In this document: piece by piece, positions 49,455-57,379 of the stretch
How the letters are laid out: each line of letters opens with the position of its first letter
How positions within the stretch are numbered: position 1 is the first letter of the stretch
NCBI RefSeq assembly: GCF_902779965.1
Contig: NZ_CACZDK010000003.1
Span: 62,001 to 126,000 of the forward strand
Reading direction: 5' to 3'
DNA length: 64,000 nt
DNA from: Fibrobacter succinogenes
GTDB taxonomy: Bacteria; Fibrobacterota; Fibrobacteria; Fibrobacterales; Fibrobacteraceae
Made by a program: the position numbers and the translations under genes
Notes under the pieces: generated by a model
The model's database searches: none
The model's input: only the letters and a program-made list of their open reading frames with translations
Told to the model about the DNA's origin: nothing

Positions 49455-51176
49455 TTACCAAACATTTACCCTTTGCAAGAGACGACCTCTCCGCACCAAA
49501 TACACTCCTGAAAATTTAAACTTTGTACGCAATACATTTGTAATGGAGCTACCGAGCAAGCGTTCTGCCGGCAAATCACCTAAGTGTCGTCCTTGCAAAT
49601 CAAACACTGCTACCAAGCCAAATGTTTTTGCAGAATAGCCTGGGCGCATTACGATAGAGGTCGTGACGGAACTACTAGACGAAATATTCGCAGAACTGCT
49701 CGACTTTGCAACAACACTGCTCGAAAGCCCGTATTCGAAAGCGCCGAGGTCAGGAGCTTTACCTGCAAATGGGAACCCGACATTTTCACCTTTGTCAATC
49801 GCGCGGCTACCCTTCTTGAGTTTCAAGAAATCTACATCGGGCAAGCTTCCGTCAGCTTTGCGCGGGCCAAGCATTCCCGGAATTGTCGAGAGATCTTCGC
49901 CAGTCACAGTCATGCTCGGATCGTCGAGACTCACAAAATCATCTTCCGTCAAATCGAGATTCAAATTCCAAGAGTTGTTTTCGCCAGCTGGGCAATCCAC
50001 ATAATGGTCGATGTTCTGGCTCGAGATTTTCTCCCAGCAAGTCCCGATTTGCGATAGTTTGTTCGGAAAAGCGATATTATTCTTGAGTACGTGTGCCTTG
50101 TTTCCCATTAACGGAACAACTTCAGCAATGCGAGTTCTTTCATCTTCAGCGTAAATTGTTGAGGGCATGCCAAAAGAGCGGTCCCCGTTTTTGTAGGAGG
50201 TGTTATTAATCCATGTGCTACCGATGGTCGTGTAGTTCGCATAGAAACCGGTGGCCACATTGTTCCAAGCGACGCAATTTTTAATGATGTGTCTCCCCAT
50301 ATCATTTCGGCTGTATCCCATCTTGAACCCGTTGCCATTCCCGTTAGGCGGTTTACTAGTTCCGTAATGAATGTATCCGTTTCCCATAGCGTAGCTGTTT
50401 TCCACAACTACCGGAAATTCCTGGGCCAGCACGTCATAACCGTCATCGCTATTCCACCAGGCTCGGCAACCAATGAATTTGGTGGTATCGCCGTCATACT
50501 GGTAATGCACACCAAAACCGTCGGCATTTTCGCCATCGCCTTGCCAATCGGTAGGGTCGTAATTGTCGTGCGCGTCGCAATTCAAAAAGAGGTGTCCACC
50601 TCCGCCCGATGCTCCGTCGTGCGCAAAAAATCCCGGCCCAGCGTTGTGGTGACTATCAATCTGCTCCAAGAAAATGTGCTTGCTCGCGTAGATGAAAATG
50701 CCCGAATTGGAATTGTGAATCATGGGCGTATTGCGAACTTCAAAACCTTTCAGGTGCAAATACTTTGCCGCAATCACGATAGGCGAAGTGTACATCGCTC
50801 CTTCGGGTGTACCGTCGCCATGCTCTTCGCCCGCGGCCACGGGGAGATTTGTCGCATCAAAAATCGGACGCTCGCCTGGGTAGGCCAAATAATGAATGCG
50901 CTTGTCGTCACTCTCGCCGCTCGCCGTCAAGAGAATGCCCGCAGTCATTTTATACCGAGCATAAAAAACCGTATCGTTCAAGTCGTATATGCCACCGCGA
51001 ACCCACACAGTATCACCCGCCTTTACAACAGAATTTGCCTTGTTGAGAGATGCGAAAGGTTTGTCCTTTGCGCCCGCCGCATTGTCGCTGCCGTCGGTAG
51101 CCACATAATAAACCGCCCCAAACGCTTGAACCGCAGCCAAGACAAACCCCAATGCATATACAAACTTTTTACTCAT
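49455..51176 (-). CDS. Secreted right-handed beta-helix protein, pectate lyase family 9-like
   Basis: A signal peptide (MSKKFVYALGFVLAAVQAFG) precedes a parallel beta-helix of about 440 residues (VYYVATDGSDNAAGAKDKPF, PFASLNKANSVVKAGDTVWV, then HHNAGPGFFAHDGASGGGG, GENADGFGVHYQYDG, NSDDGYDVLAQEFPVV, NGNGNGFKMGYSRND). These Asp/Asn-rich turns match PL9-type pectate lyases. The C-terminus carries a serine linker and a Por-type sorting tail (SGVYLVRRGRLLQRVNVW). It would degrade pectin outside the cell. The start at 51176 is chosen for the signal peptide, with AGGTTAT upstream. Confidence 0.88.
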   Translation of the reverse strand: MSKKFVYALGFVLAAVQAFGAVYYVATDGSDNAAGAKDKPFASLNKANSVVKAGDTVWVRGGIYDLNDTVFYARYKMTAGILLTASGESDDKRIHYLAYPGERPIFDATNLPVAAGEEHGDGTPEGAMYTSPIVIAAKYLHLKGFEVRNTPMIHNSNSGIFIYASKHIFLEQIDSHHNAGPGFFAHDGASGGGGHLFLNCDAHDNYDPTDWQGDGENADGFGVHYQYDGDTTKFIGCRAWWNSDDGYDVLAQEFPVVVENSYAMGNGYIHYGTSKPPNGNGNGFKMGYSRNDMGRHIIKNCVAWNNVATGFYANYTTIGSTWINNTSYKNGDRSFGMPSTIYAEDERTRIAEVVPLMGNKAHVLKNNIAFPNKLSQIGTCWEKISSQNIDHYVDCPAGENNSWNLNLDLTEDDFVSLDDPSMTVTGEDLSTIPGMLGPRKADGSLPDVDFLKLKKGSRAIDKGENVGFPFAGKAPDLGAFEYGLSSSVVAKSSSSANISSSSSVTTSIVMRPGYSAKTFGLVAVFDLQGRHLGDLPAERLLGSSITNVLRTKFKFSGVYLVRRGRLLQRVNVW

Positions 51177-51255
51177 ATAACCTATTATAAAAAAAATTGA
51201 TTTATGTGAATAAGACTGATAGTCCAAATTAAGCAATAACTCTTCAAATGTGAAA

Positions 51256-51302
51256 TTGACAGGCTAACGTTTATTAGCTATTTTAGCTAACATCCATTAG
51301 CC
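51256..51302 (+). promoter_or_regulatory. TetR-gene promoter overlaid by two operator dyads
   Basis: TTGACA at 51256-51261, a 17-base spacer and TATTTT at 51279-51284 form a good sigma-70 promoter. Two identical dyads GCTAA-N6-TTAGC lie at 51263-51278 (exactly within the spacer) and 51286-51301, centres 23 bases apart. Binding of the TetR protein encoded next would block RNA polymerase. Confidence 0.82.
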
Positions 51303-51315
51303 AAATTTTAAAATC

Positions 51316-51900
51316 ATGTCTACAAAAGAAAAAATTTTAGAAACAGCGCTAACCATGTTCGCCAAGAACGGCTACAACGGAACAAGCATGGAACAGATTG
51401 CCCAAGACGTGGGCATCAAGACGCCATCGCTTTACAAGCATTTCAAAGGCAAAGAAGACATTCTAAACTCGCTGATCGACATCGCCGAAGCTCGTTACGA
51501 GGAAAACTTCGGTTCAGACAAAAACATCGGCAAGTTGCCCGAAAGCATCGATGAATTTTTACGCTCAACCACAGAAAGAATTCGTTTTACAATAAACGAC
51601 CCCATCATCCGAAAAATGCGCATTTTTTTAGTGCAGGAGCAGTTCCGTAATGAACGCCTCGCCGAAATTACAACACGCCACCAAATGGACGGCATTCAAA
51701 AAATGTACCAAAAGATTATAGAAGATCTGATGAACAAGGGGCTATTCCAAAAAGACGACCCCGCCTTGCTAGCCATGGAACTCATCGCCCCCATAACAGT
51801 TCTCGTTTCAAAAGCAGACCGTCAGCCCAAAAGCAAAAAAGATGCATTAAAGCTCATTGAAAAACACATTAAACACTTTGTCGAAATTTACAAGATATGA
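51316..51900 (+). CDS. TetR/AcrR family transcriptional regulator
   Basis: The protein has 194 residues. N-terminal helix-turn-helix (about 8-50): ILETALTMFAKNGYNGTSME, QIAQDVGIKTPSLYKHFKGK. The C-terminal ligand-binding domain is helical (RIRFTINDPIIRKMRIFLVQ). It is the first gene after a promoter holding two GCTAA-N6-TTAGC dyads, so autorepression is likely. It overlaps the GNAT gene by four bases, so that gene shares its regulation. Confidence 0.93.
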   Translation: MSTKEKILETALTMFAKNGYNGTSMEQIAQDVGIKTPSLYKHFKGKEDILNSLIDIAEARYEENFGSDKNIGKLPESIDEFLRSTTERIRFTINDPIIRKMRIFLVQEQFRNERLAEITTRHQMDGIQKMYQKIIEDLMNKGLFQKDDPALLAMELIAPITVLVSKADRQPKSKKDALKLIEKHIKHFVEIYKI

Positions 51901-52421
51901 TGGAAACAAATAGAATTTTACTGCGTCCTTGGAAAGAAAGCGACGCCGAAGCGTTGTTCAAATACGCAAGCGACCCCGAAGTAGGGCCACATGCAGGCTG
52001 GCCGCCGCACAAGTCCGTAGAAGAAAGCCTAGAAATCATCCGCACGATTTTCAGCGGAGAAGGAATGTGGGCAGTCATCTGGAAAGAGACAAACGAAGCC
52101 ATCGGTTGCGTTGGCTATTTGCCGTCTACAGTTTCGAACTTGAAAATTGCGGAAACCGAATGCGAAGTAGGCTACTGGATTGCCCGCCCGTATTGGGGAA
52201 TGGGAATTTGCACCGAAGCGATGAAGTTGGTGGTAGACTACTGCATCCGCGTGAAAGGCTTTACCGCTCTGTGGGGAGACTACTTTCTCGACAATCCGTC
52301 ATCGGGCCGCGTGATGGAAAAATGCGGATTCATCGATACCGGAAAAGAAACGTTATGTGCAAGCCTTGCGGTAGGTTCCGACCGCCCCGTGAGAGTGATG
52401 AAACTCTGTCGAAACAGATAA
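51897..52421 (+). CDS. GNAT family N-acetyltransferase
   Basis: RimJ/RimL-type acetyltransferase, 174 residues. The N-terminal ETNRILLRPWKESDAEALFK is typical; the acetyl-CoA loop is YWIARPYWGMGICTEAMKLV (RPYWGMGIC replaces the Q/RxxGxG/A consensus). The C-terminal DNPSSGRVMEKCGFIDTGKE is characteristic. Acceptor is unknown. Two starts overlap the TetR stop (ATGATGG). Confidence 0.9.
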   Translation: MMETNRILLRPWKESDAEALFKYASDPEVGPHAGWPPHKSVEESLEIIRTIFSGEGMWAVIWKETNEAIGCVGYLPSTVSNLKIAETECEVGYWIARPYWGMGICTEAMKLVVDYCIRVKGFTALWGDYFLDNPSSGRVMEKCGFIDTGKETLCASLAVGSDRPVRVMKLCRNR

Positions 52422-52453
52422 AGTCATCGGTGAACATATTTAAGGCAAAAAAA

Positions 52454-53077
52454 ATGGCAAAAGAAATCGATCCGAAAAGCACTACGAGAGCAAAGGCATT
52501 TGAGTTTTGGATGCAAGCTCCGAATCCGATGGTGACATTTTTCAAAACGCTGAATGTCACAAAGCTTGTGAAGCTTAGCAAAAAACGCGGTTTGAAGTTC
52601 AACATGCTTATGGATTACTGCATCGGCAAGGCTGCGGCTAGCGTTAAGGAGTTTTACATGCTCCCGGTCAACGGCAAGCTCATGCAATACGATTCGATTG
52701 CAGTGAATACAATCGTGAAAAACGACGAAGGCGAAGTCAGCTCTTGCGACATCCCGTATTCCGAAGATTTGGCGACATTCAACCGCGATTACCTCAAGTA
52801 CACAAAAATCGTGGCGGAAAATTGCCAAGATTGGGACTTATCCGAAAACAGCATGGTCATTGGTACTTCGGCTATTATCGATACAGAAATTGACGGCGCA
52901 GTCGGAATGAATTCCGGCATTTTCAACAACCCGTTTATGATTTGGGGGCGTTACAGGAAGCATCTTTTCCGCTATGAATTGCCGGTTTCGTTCCAGTTCC
53001 ACCACACGCAAATGGACGGGGCTCACGCCGGAAAGTTCCTCGCGAACCTGCAAAAAACAATCGTCGAATTACGATAA
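52454..53077 (+). CDS. Chloramphenicol acetyltransferase-like protein
   Basis: CAT family (type A fold), 207 residues, close to the usual 215-220. The catalytic FHHTQMDGAHAGKFL (HHxxxDG at 183-189) lies at the correct C-terminal place. FMIWGRYRKHLFRYELPVSF precedes it, and RAKAFEFWMQAPNPMVTFF resembles the family N-terminus. Such proteins may acetylate chloramphenicol or another small molecule; resistance is not established by sequence alone. AAGGCA precedes the ATG. It lies 32 bases after the GNAT gene. Confidence 0.87.
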   Translation: MAKEIDPKSTTRAKAFEFWMQAPNPMVTFFKTLNVTKLVKLSKKRGLKFNMLMDYCIGKAAASVKEFYMLPVNGKLMQYDSIAVNTIVKNDEGEVSSCDIPYSEDLATFNRDYLKYTKIVAENCQDWDLSENSMVIGTSAIIDTEIDGAVGMNSGIFNNPFMIWGRYRKHLFRYELPVSFQFHHTQMDGAHAGKFLANLQKTIVELR

Positions 53078-53082
53078 AATTC

Positions 53083-53114
53083 GGTGACACTTTTCAAGAC
53101 CTCAGGTGTTACAG
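53083..53114 (+). promoter_or_regulatory. Conserved bipartite motif, probable ECF promoter (copy D)
   Basis: Plus strand: GGTGACAC, 14 bases, GGTGTTACAG. Spacing and both elements equal those upstream of the ECF sigma gene (16972) and the TonB-dependent receptor (13148), though the upstream A/T tract is weaker. It lies 18 bases before the flavoprotein ATG, with AAAAGGA between. Confidence 0.65.
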
Positions 53115-53132
53115 ATAAAAAGGACTATTAAA

Positions 53133-54398
53133 ATGACTTTAGTATTGAACACATTGGAATCGGGCGATTGCTCGGAACAGATTAAAGCACTATTTGCGAA
53201 CAAAAACGAAGAAATAGAAATTGTCAACACCGCAGATTTGAAAATTATACATTGCATGGGCTGCAACAACTGCTGGCTAAAAACCCCCGGCATTTGCAGC
53301 ATCAAGGACGATTACGAAATCATCCTCAAAAAATTGGTCGGCGCTGAGAACTTCTGGGTTGTAGCAGATACGAAATTTGGCTTTATCGACTACCGCGGCA
53401 AGCAAGTCCTAGATCGCGTTGTTCCGATGCTGAATATGTACATCGAAATCCGCGACGGATGGGAACGCCACCAACTGCGCTACCACGCCATAAACTTTGG
53501 AGTCATTTACAAGGGCAACGGCAACCGAGAACTGCTCGAAGAATGGAGCATGCGAGTTGCTAGGAACATGGCGGGTAAATCGCTCGGCGTAATCGCACTG
53601 GATGCACAGCAAGCAAGAGCTAATGCGAACGTGGATGTATTCGAAAGTGCGACAGATACTGCACCGGAGATTGCGATGGGAACGGCCGCGACTCCGGGAG
53701 AATGCGCCGCGCCCCTCCCCCAGCACATCCTTATTCTTAATGGAAGCCCGCGCATCAAAAAGAACAGCAACACAAACAAGATTATCCAAGCATTTGCCGA
53801 AGGGCTCGAAGAAGCGGGAATCACGCACAAACTTTATTCGCTCTCGAACCATGCGGAATGGGATGAAGCCCGCGAAGCGTTCATGACGAATGACAACATC
53901 ATCATAGCCTTGCCACTCTTTGTGGAATGTACGCCGAGCCTGTTGCTTGAATTCTTGAGCACGCTCCCCACGGAACGCAAGCGACCCGCAAAGCTCTCTT
54001 TCATTCTTCACAGCGGATTTGACGAAGGCCATCAGCTGCGACTCGGTGAAAAATTCTTGAAATCACTCCCCGCTCAGCTCGGTTGCACTTACGGCGGCGT
54101 TCTCGTGAAAGGCGGCAGCTTTATGCTCCGTGACCGCGAAAACAACTACATCAAAAAGATGACTGACAAAATTCTAGCCTCTTACGCAAAGATGGGACTG
54201 TCGTTTGCCCGCAACGGCAACTTCATGACGCCAGAAGCACAGAAGTTCACGGGCCCCGAAAAGAATCCTTGGATAGCTCGATTGCTATTCAATCTCATTT
54301 TCAAGCGCATTGTCAAAAAAAATTTCGAACGAATCGCACAAAAATGGGGCTGCACTCGCCCGCTAGACGACAAACCGTATTTAATTCAACAAAAGTAA
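53133..54398 (+). CDS. Tandem flavodoxin-fold NAD(P)H-dependent oxidoreductase
   Basis: A 421-residue protein built from two flavodoxin-like halves. First half (1-170): an iron-sulfur-flavoprotein-type start with CMGCNNCWLKTPGICSIKDD, then VVADTKFGFIDYRGKQVLDR. Second half (about 200-360): HILILNGSPRIKKNSNTNKI, the FMN-phosphate loop of NADPH-dependent FMN reductases. The linker (about 172-200) is Ala/Thr/Pro-rich. Substrate is unknown; reduction of quinones or azo/nitro compounds is possible. The start at 53133 has AAAAGGA; the frame upstream to 53106 would cover the ECF-type motif. It may be a remote member of that regulon. Confidence 0.82.
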   Translation: MTLVLNTLESGDCSEQIKALFANKNEEIEIVNTADLKIIHCMGCNNCWLKTPGICSIKDDYEIILKKLVGAENFWVVADTKFGFIDYRGKQVLDRVVPMLNMYIEIRDGWERHQLRYHAINFGVIYKGNGNRELLEEWSMRVARNMAGKSLGVIALDAQQARANANVDVFESATDTAPEIAMGTAATPGECAAPLPQHILILNGSPRIKKNSNTNKIIQAFAEGLEEAGITHKLYSLSNHAEWDEAREAFMTNDNIIIALPLFVECTPSLLLEFLSTLPTERKRPAKLSFILHSGFDEGHQLRLGEKFLKSLPAQLGCTYGGVLVKGGSFMLRDRENNYIKKMTDKILASYAKMGLSFARNGNFMTPEAQKFTGPEKNPWIARLLFNLIFKRIVKKNFERIAQKWGCTRPLDDKPYLIQQK

Positions 54399-54428
54399 TT
54401 TCAGAACAGTTCAATAGAGAAATTTATT

Positions 54429-54764
54429 ATGAATAGCTACATCGCCTGCTGCGGCCTCGACTGCGAAAAGTGCGAAGCCCGCCTTGCCACCATCAACAAC
54501 GACAACACACTGCGCGAAAAAGTCGCAAAAGAATGGTCAGAACTCAACAAAGTGGAAATCACTCCGCAAATGATCAACTGTACCGGTTGCCGCATCGAAG
54601 GGCCCAAAACTCCATTCTGCCAATCGCTCTGCCCTATCCGCAAATGCGCACAAGGCAAAGGCTTTGCCACCTGTGGTGAATGCAACGAAGTAGAGCACTG
54701 CGAAACGCTCAGCATGATTACGAGCCACAACGATTACGCTCTCAGCAACTTAAAATCAAAATAA
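54429..54764 (+). CDS. DUF3795 cysteine-rich protein
   Basis: A small protein of 111 residues with many paired cysteines: YIACCGLDCEKCEARLATIN, NCTGCRIEGPKTPFCQSLCP, IRKCAQGKGFATCGECNEVE. This spacing is the DUF3795 signature and suggests metal or Fe-S binding. Function is unknown. It lies 30 bases after the flavoprotein gene and 12 before the racemase gene. Confidence 0.88.
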   Translation: MNSYIACCGLDCEKCEARLATINNDNTLREKVAKEWSELNKVEITPQMINCTGCRIEGPKTPFCQSLCPIRKCAQGKGFATCGECNEVEHCETLSMITSHNDYALSNLKSK

Positions 54765-54776
54765 CTGGAAAGTAAA

Positions 54777-55466
54777 ATGAAAACTATCGGACTTATCGGT
54801 GGAATGAGCTGGGAAAGCACCATCACCTATTACGAAATTCTGAACAAAGAAATTGCAAAAGCGCTCGGCGGATTCCACAGCGCAAAAATCATGATGTACA
54901 ATGTGGACTTTGCCGAACTCGAAGCGAACATGTCGAGCGGCAACTGGGACGGAAACGCCAACATTCTTTCAGATGCAGCCAAGCGCCTCGAAGGCGCCGG
55001 CGCTGATTTTATCGACATCGCCACCAACACCATGCACAAGCTCGTCCCGCAAATCGAGAAAGAAATCCGCATCCCGATTCTGCACATTGCCGATGCGACC
55101 GCCAACAGCATCAAGCGCGATAACATCAAGAAAGTCGCCCTTCTCGGCACCAAATTCACAATGACGCAGGACTTCATCAAGAACCGCCTCATAGACGCAG
55201 GCCTTGAAGTCATGACGCCCGACGTCCAAGACATCGAACTCGTGAACGACGTGATTTTCAACGAGCTCTGCCTCGGCAAAGTTCTCGATAAATCCCGCAA
55301 AGAATACCAAAGAATCATTGCGGAAATGAAAAAACGCGGCGCCGAAGGCGTGATTCTCGGCTGCACCGAAATCGGCATGCTCATCAGCGCAAAAGACAGC
55401 GTGCTCCCCACATACGATACAACAATCATCCACGCGACCGAAGCCGCGAAGATGACGCTAGAATAA
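54777..55466 (+). CDS. Aspartate/glutamate racemase family protein, YgeA-like
   Basis: The protein has 229 residues. MKTIGLIGGMSWESTITYYE is the family N-terminus. The first active-site position is Thr in IATNTMHKL (T83), where true Asp racemases have Cys; the second is Cys in LGCTEIGM (C196). The Thr/Cys pair matches E. coli YgeA (L-aspartate/glutamate-specific racemase), so the reaction may be one-sided or act on a related amino acid. It is last in the TetR-led run and is followed by a terminator. Confidence 0.88.
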   Translation: MKTIGLIGGMSWESTITYYEILNKEIAKALGGFHSAKIMMYNVDFAELEANMSSGNWDGNANILSDAAKRLEGAGADFIDIATNTMHKLVPQIEKEIRIPILHIADATANSIKRDNIKKVALLGTKFTMTQDFIKNRLIDAGLEVMTPDVQDIELVNDVIFNELCLGKVLDKSRKEYQRIIAEMKKRGAEGVILGCTEIGMLISAKDSVLPTYDTTIIHATEAAKMTLE

Positions 55467-55485
55467 AGCTGCTATAATTAAAATA

Positions 55486-55522
55486 AAAACGCCCGAAAGC
55501 GCTAAGCTTCTGGGACGTTTTC
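55486..55522 (+). terminator. Probable intrinsic terminator after the racemase gene
   Basis: Arms AAAACGCCC and GGGACGTTTT pair with one bulge; the inner sequence AAGCGCTAAGCTT forms a short extra stem. T-rich after (TTTTCAATTG). Confidence 0.6.
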
Positions 55523-55559
55523 AATTGCGGTTAGGCGCCTTCGTTCGAGCGCAACAATT

Positions 55560-57290
55560 TTAGATTTTCTTCAAGATAAACATGTGACCAGGAGCCTTTG
55601 CAGGATCAAGCTTCACATAGTTCTTGTTGCCACGCCAAACATAGCTTTCGCCAGTCACGACATCCTTCAAGAAGAAGAACGAATCGTTCTCAAGTCCAAG
55701 CTTTGCCATGTCGAGTTCAACGATACCTTCTTGCACGTGGTCCATATCCATGTTGCACACGCAAAGAATCACGTCATCGCCAGTCTTTTTGGAATAAACC
55801 ATGAGCTGGTCATTCTGCGCATAATGGAATTCAAGGTTATCGTATTCCTGCAACGCAATATGTTCCTGACGGGCGACATTCAGACGACGAACAAAGTCTT
55901 GAATGCCCGGGCCAGACCAATTGTGTACTTTGTACTGATACTTTTCACTATCGGCCAATTCTTCCTTGATCGGGCTCGGAATGTTTTCGCAAAGTTCATA
56001 CCCGTTGTACATACCGGTCAAGCTCGAAAGCGTTGCTGCCAAGAAATAGCGCTGCTTGAACGCATTCGGTCCCTTGTATGCAAGGTACTTCGGGAAAATA
56101 TCCGGAGTCGTCGGGAAGAAGATACCACGCATGTATTCCTTAGCATTGGACTGCGTGAGTTCCTTCAAGTACTGTTCGAATTCCCACTTTGCTGAACGCC
56201 ATGCAAAATACGTGTAGCTCATGTCGAAGCCGGACTTCGCCAAGCGATGCATCATCTTCGGGCGGGTGAAAGCTTCAGCAAGGAACACGAGTTCCGGGCG
56301 TTTTTCCTTCACGTCGGCAATGAGCCATTCCCAGAACGGGAACGGTTTTGTATGCGGGTTGTCGATGCGGAAAATTTCAACGCCCTTATCAGCCCAGAAC
56401 AAAATAATGTTCTCGATTTCCTTCCAGAGTTCCTTGTAGTTCTCGTTGTAGTAATCGAACGGATAAATATCTTCGTACTTCTTGGGCGGATTTTCAGCAA
56501 ACTTGATGCTTCCGTCCGGTTCGTGATAGAACCATTCCGGATGCGACTTCACATACGGATGGTCCGGGCTGCAGTTGAGAGCGATGTCAAGCGCCAAGCG
56601 GAGTCCCTTAGCACGGGCCGTCTTTGCAAAATGCTCGAAGTCCTTCATGGTCCCAAGTTCCGGGTCCACATCGTAATGGCCGCCATGCTTGTTCCCTACA
56701 GCATACGGGCATCCCGGTTCAATCGGATTCCCCTTCTTATCAACCAAGGCATGGAGCGCATTGTTCGCGCCCTTGCGGTTCGTAACGCCAATCGGGTGAA
56801 TCGGAACAAGATAAACCGTATCGAAACCGAGGCCGGCAATGTAGTCGAGCTGCTTTTCGCAATCTTTCCACGTTGCAGACTTTTTCGGATCCGTGCCTTG
56901 GCTCTTCGGCCACATTTCGTACCATGTACCGACGCGGCTGTAAGTCGGATCCACACGGAGCTTCATCACCGGGCTTTCAGTCGGAACGTCTTTCGGCTCC
57001 CTGGTCCAAGCGCAAATTTTGTATTCGTAATAGCCGATGTTGCCGACCGTGAAAGTACCTTCCCACAAGTCATTATCGACAAAATGCATCGGAGCCTGTT
57101 CCCACTTTTTCTTGGAAACGTGGCGGTAAAAAATCGCAGCATCGTACTTTTCGTGACTGTGGCGGAAAATGTCAGCCTGCAATGTCACAGTGTCGCCGGG
57201 TTCACGCTTAAGCATGAAACGGCCGCCCTCGATACTCGGGCGAATATTTTCAATAACTAGATTTTCTTTTAGAGTTGGAATAGTAGCCAT
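55560..57290 (-). CDS. glgE: Alpha-1,4-glucan:maltose-1-phosphate maltosyltransferase
   Basis: GH13_3 enzyme that extends alpha-1,4-glucan from maltose 1-phosphate. Order: an N-terminal beta domain (DTVTLQADIFRHSHEKYDAA), then the GH13 barrel with IHPIGVTNRKGANNALH, LRLALDIALNCSPDHPYVK, the nucleophile strand VEIFRIDNPHTKPFPFWEWL (D310) and the acid-base strand LVFLAEAFTRPKMM (E339), followed by GFDMSYTYFAWRSAKWEFEQ. RIDNPHTKPFPFWEW and AEAFTRP are diagnostic of GlgE. At 576 residues it is shorter than typical 650-700-residue enzymes, losing part of the N-terminal dimer domain. No treS or glgB lies nearby. Confidence 0.92.
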   Translation of the reverse strand: MATIPTLKENLVIENIRPSIEGGRFMLKREPGDTVTLQADIFRHSHEKYDAAIFYRHVSKKKWEQAPMHFVDNDLWEGTFTVGNIGYYEYKICAWTREPKDVPTESPVMKLRVDPTYSRVGTWYEMWPKSQGTDPKKSATWKDCEKQLDYIAGLGFDTVYLVPIHPIGVTNRKGANNALHALVDKKGNPIEPGCPYAVGNKHGGHYDVDPELGTMKDFEHFAKTARAKGLRLALDIALNCSPDHPYVKSHPEWFYHEPDGSIKFAENPPKKYEDIYPFDYYNENYKELWKEIENIILFWADKGVEIFRIDNPHTKPFPFWEWLIADVKEKRPELVFLAEAFTRPKMMHRLAKSGFDMSYTYFAWRSAKWEFEQYLKELTQSNAKEYMRGIFFPTTPDIFPKYLAYKGPNAFKQRYFLAATLSSLTGMYNGYELCENIPSPIKEELADSEKYQYKVHNWSGPGIQDFVRRLNVARQEHIALQEYDNLEFHYAQNDQLMVYSKKTGDDVILCVCNMDMDHVQEGIVELDMAKLGLENDSFFFLKDVVTGESYVWRGNKNYVKLDPAKAPGHMFILKKI

Positions 57291-57379
57291 AATGGCCTGA
57301 ATGTAGAAAAGTTACTAATTAATAGCTAGTAGTTACTAGAAAAAAAGCATTAAAACATTCTAGTAACTTAGTCCCATAA

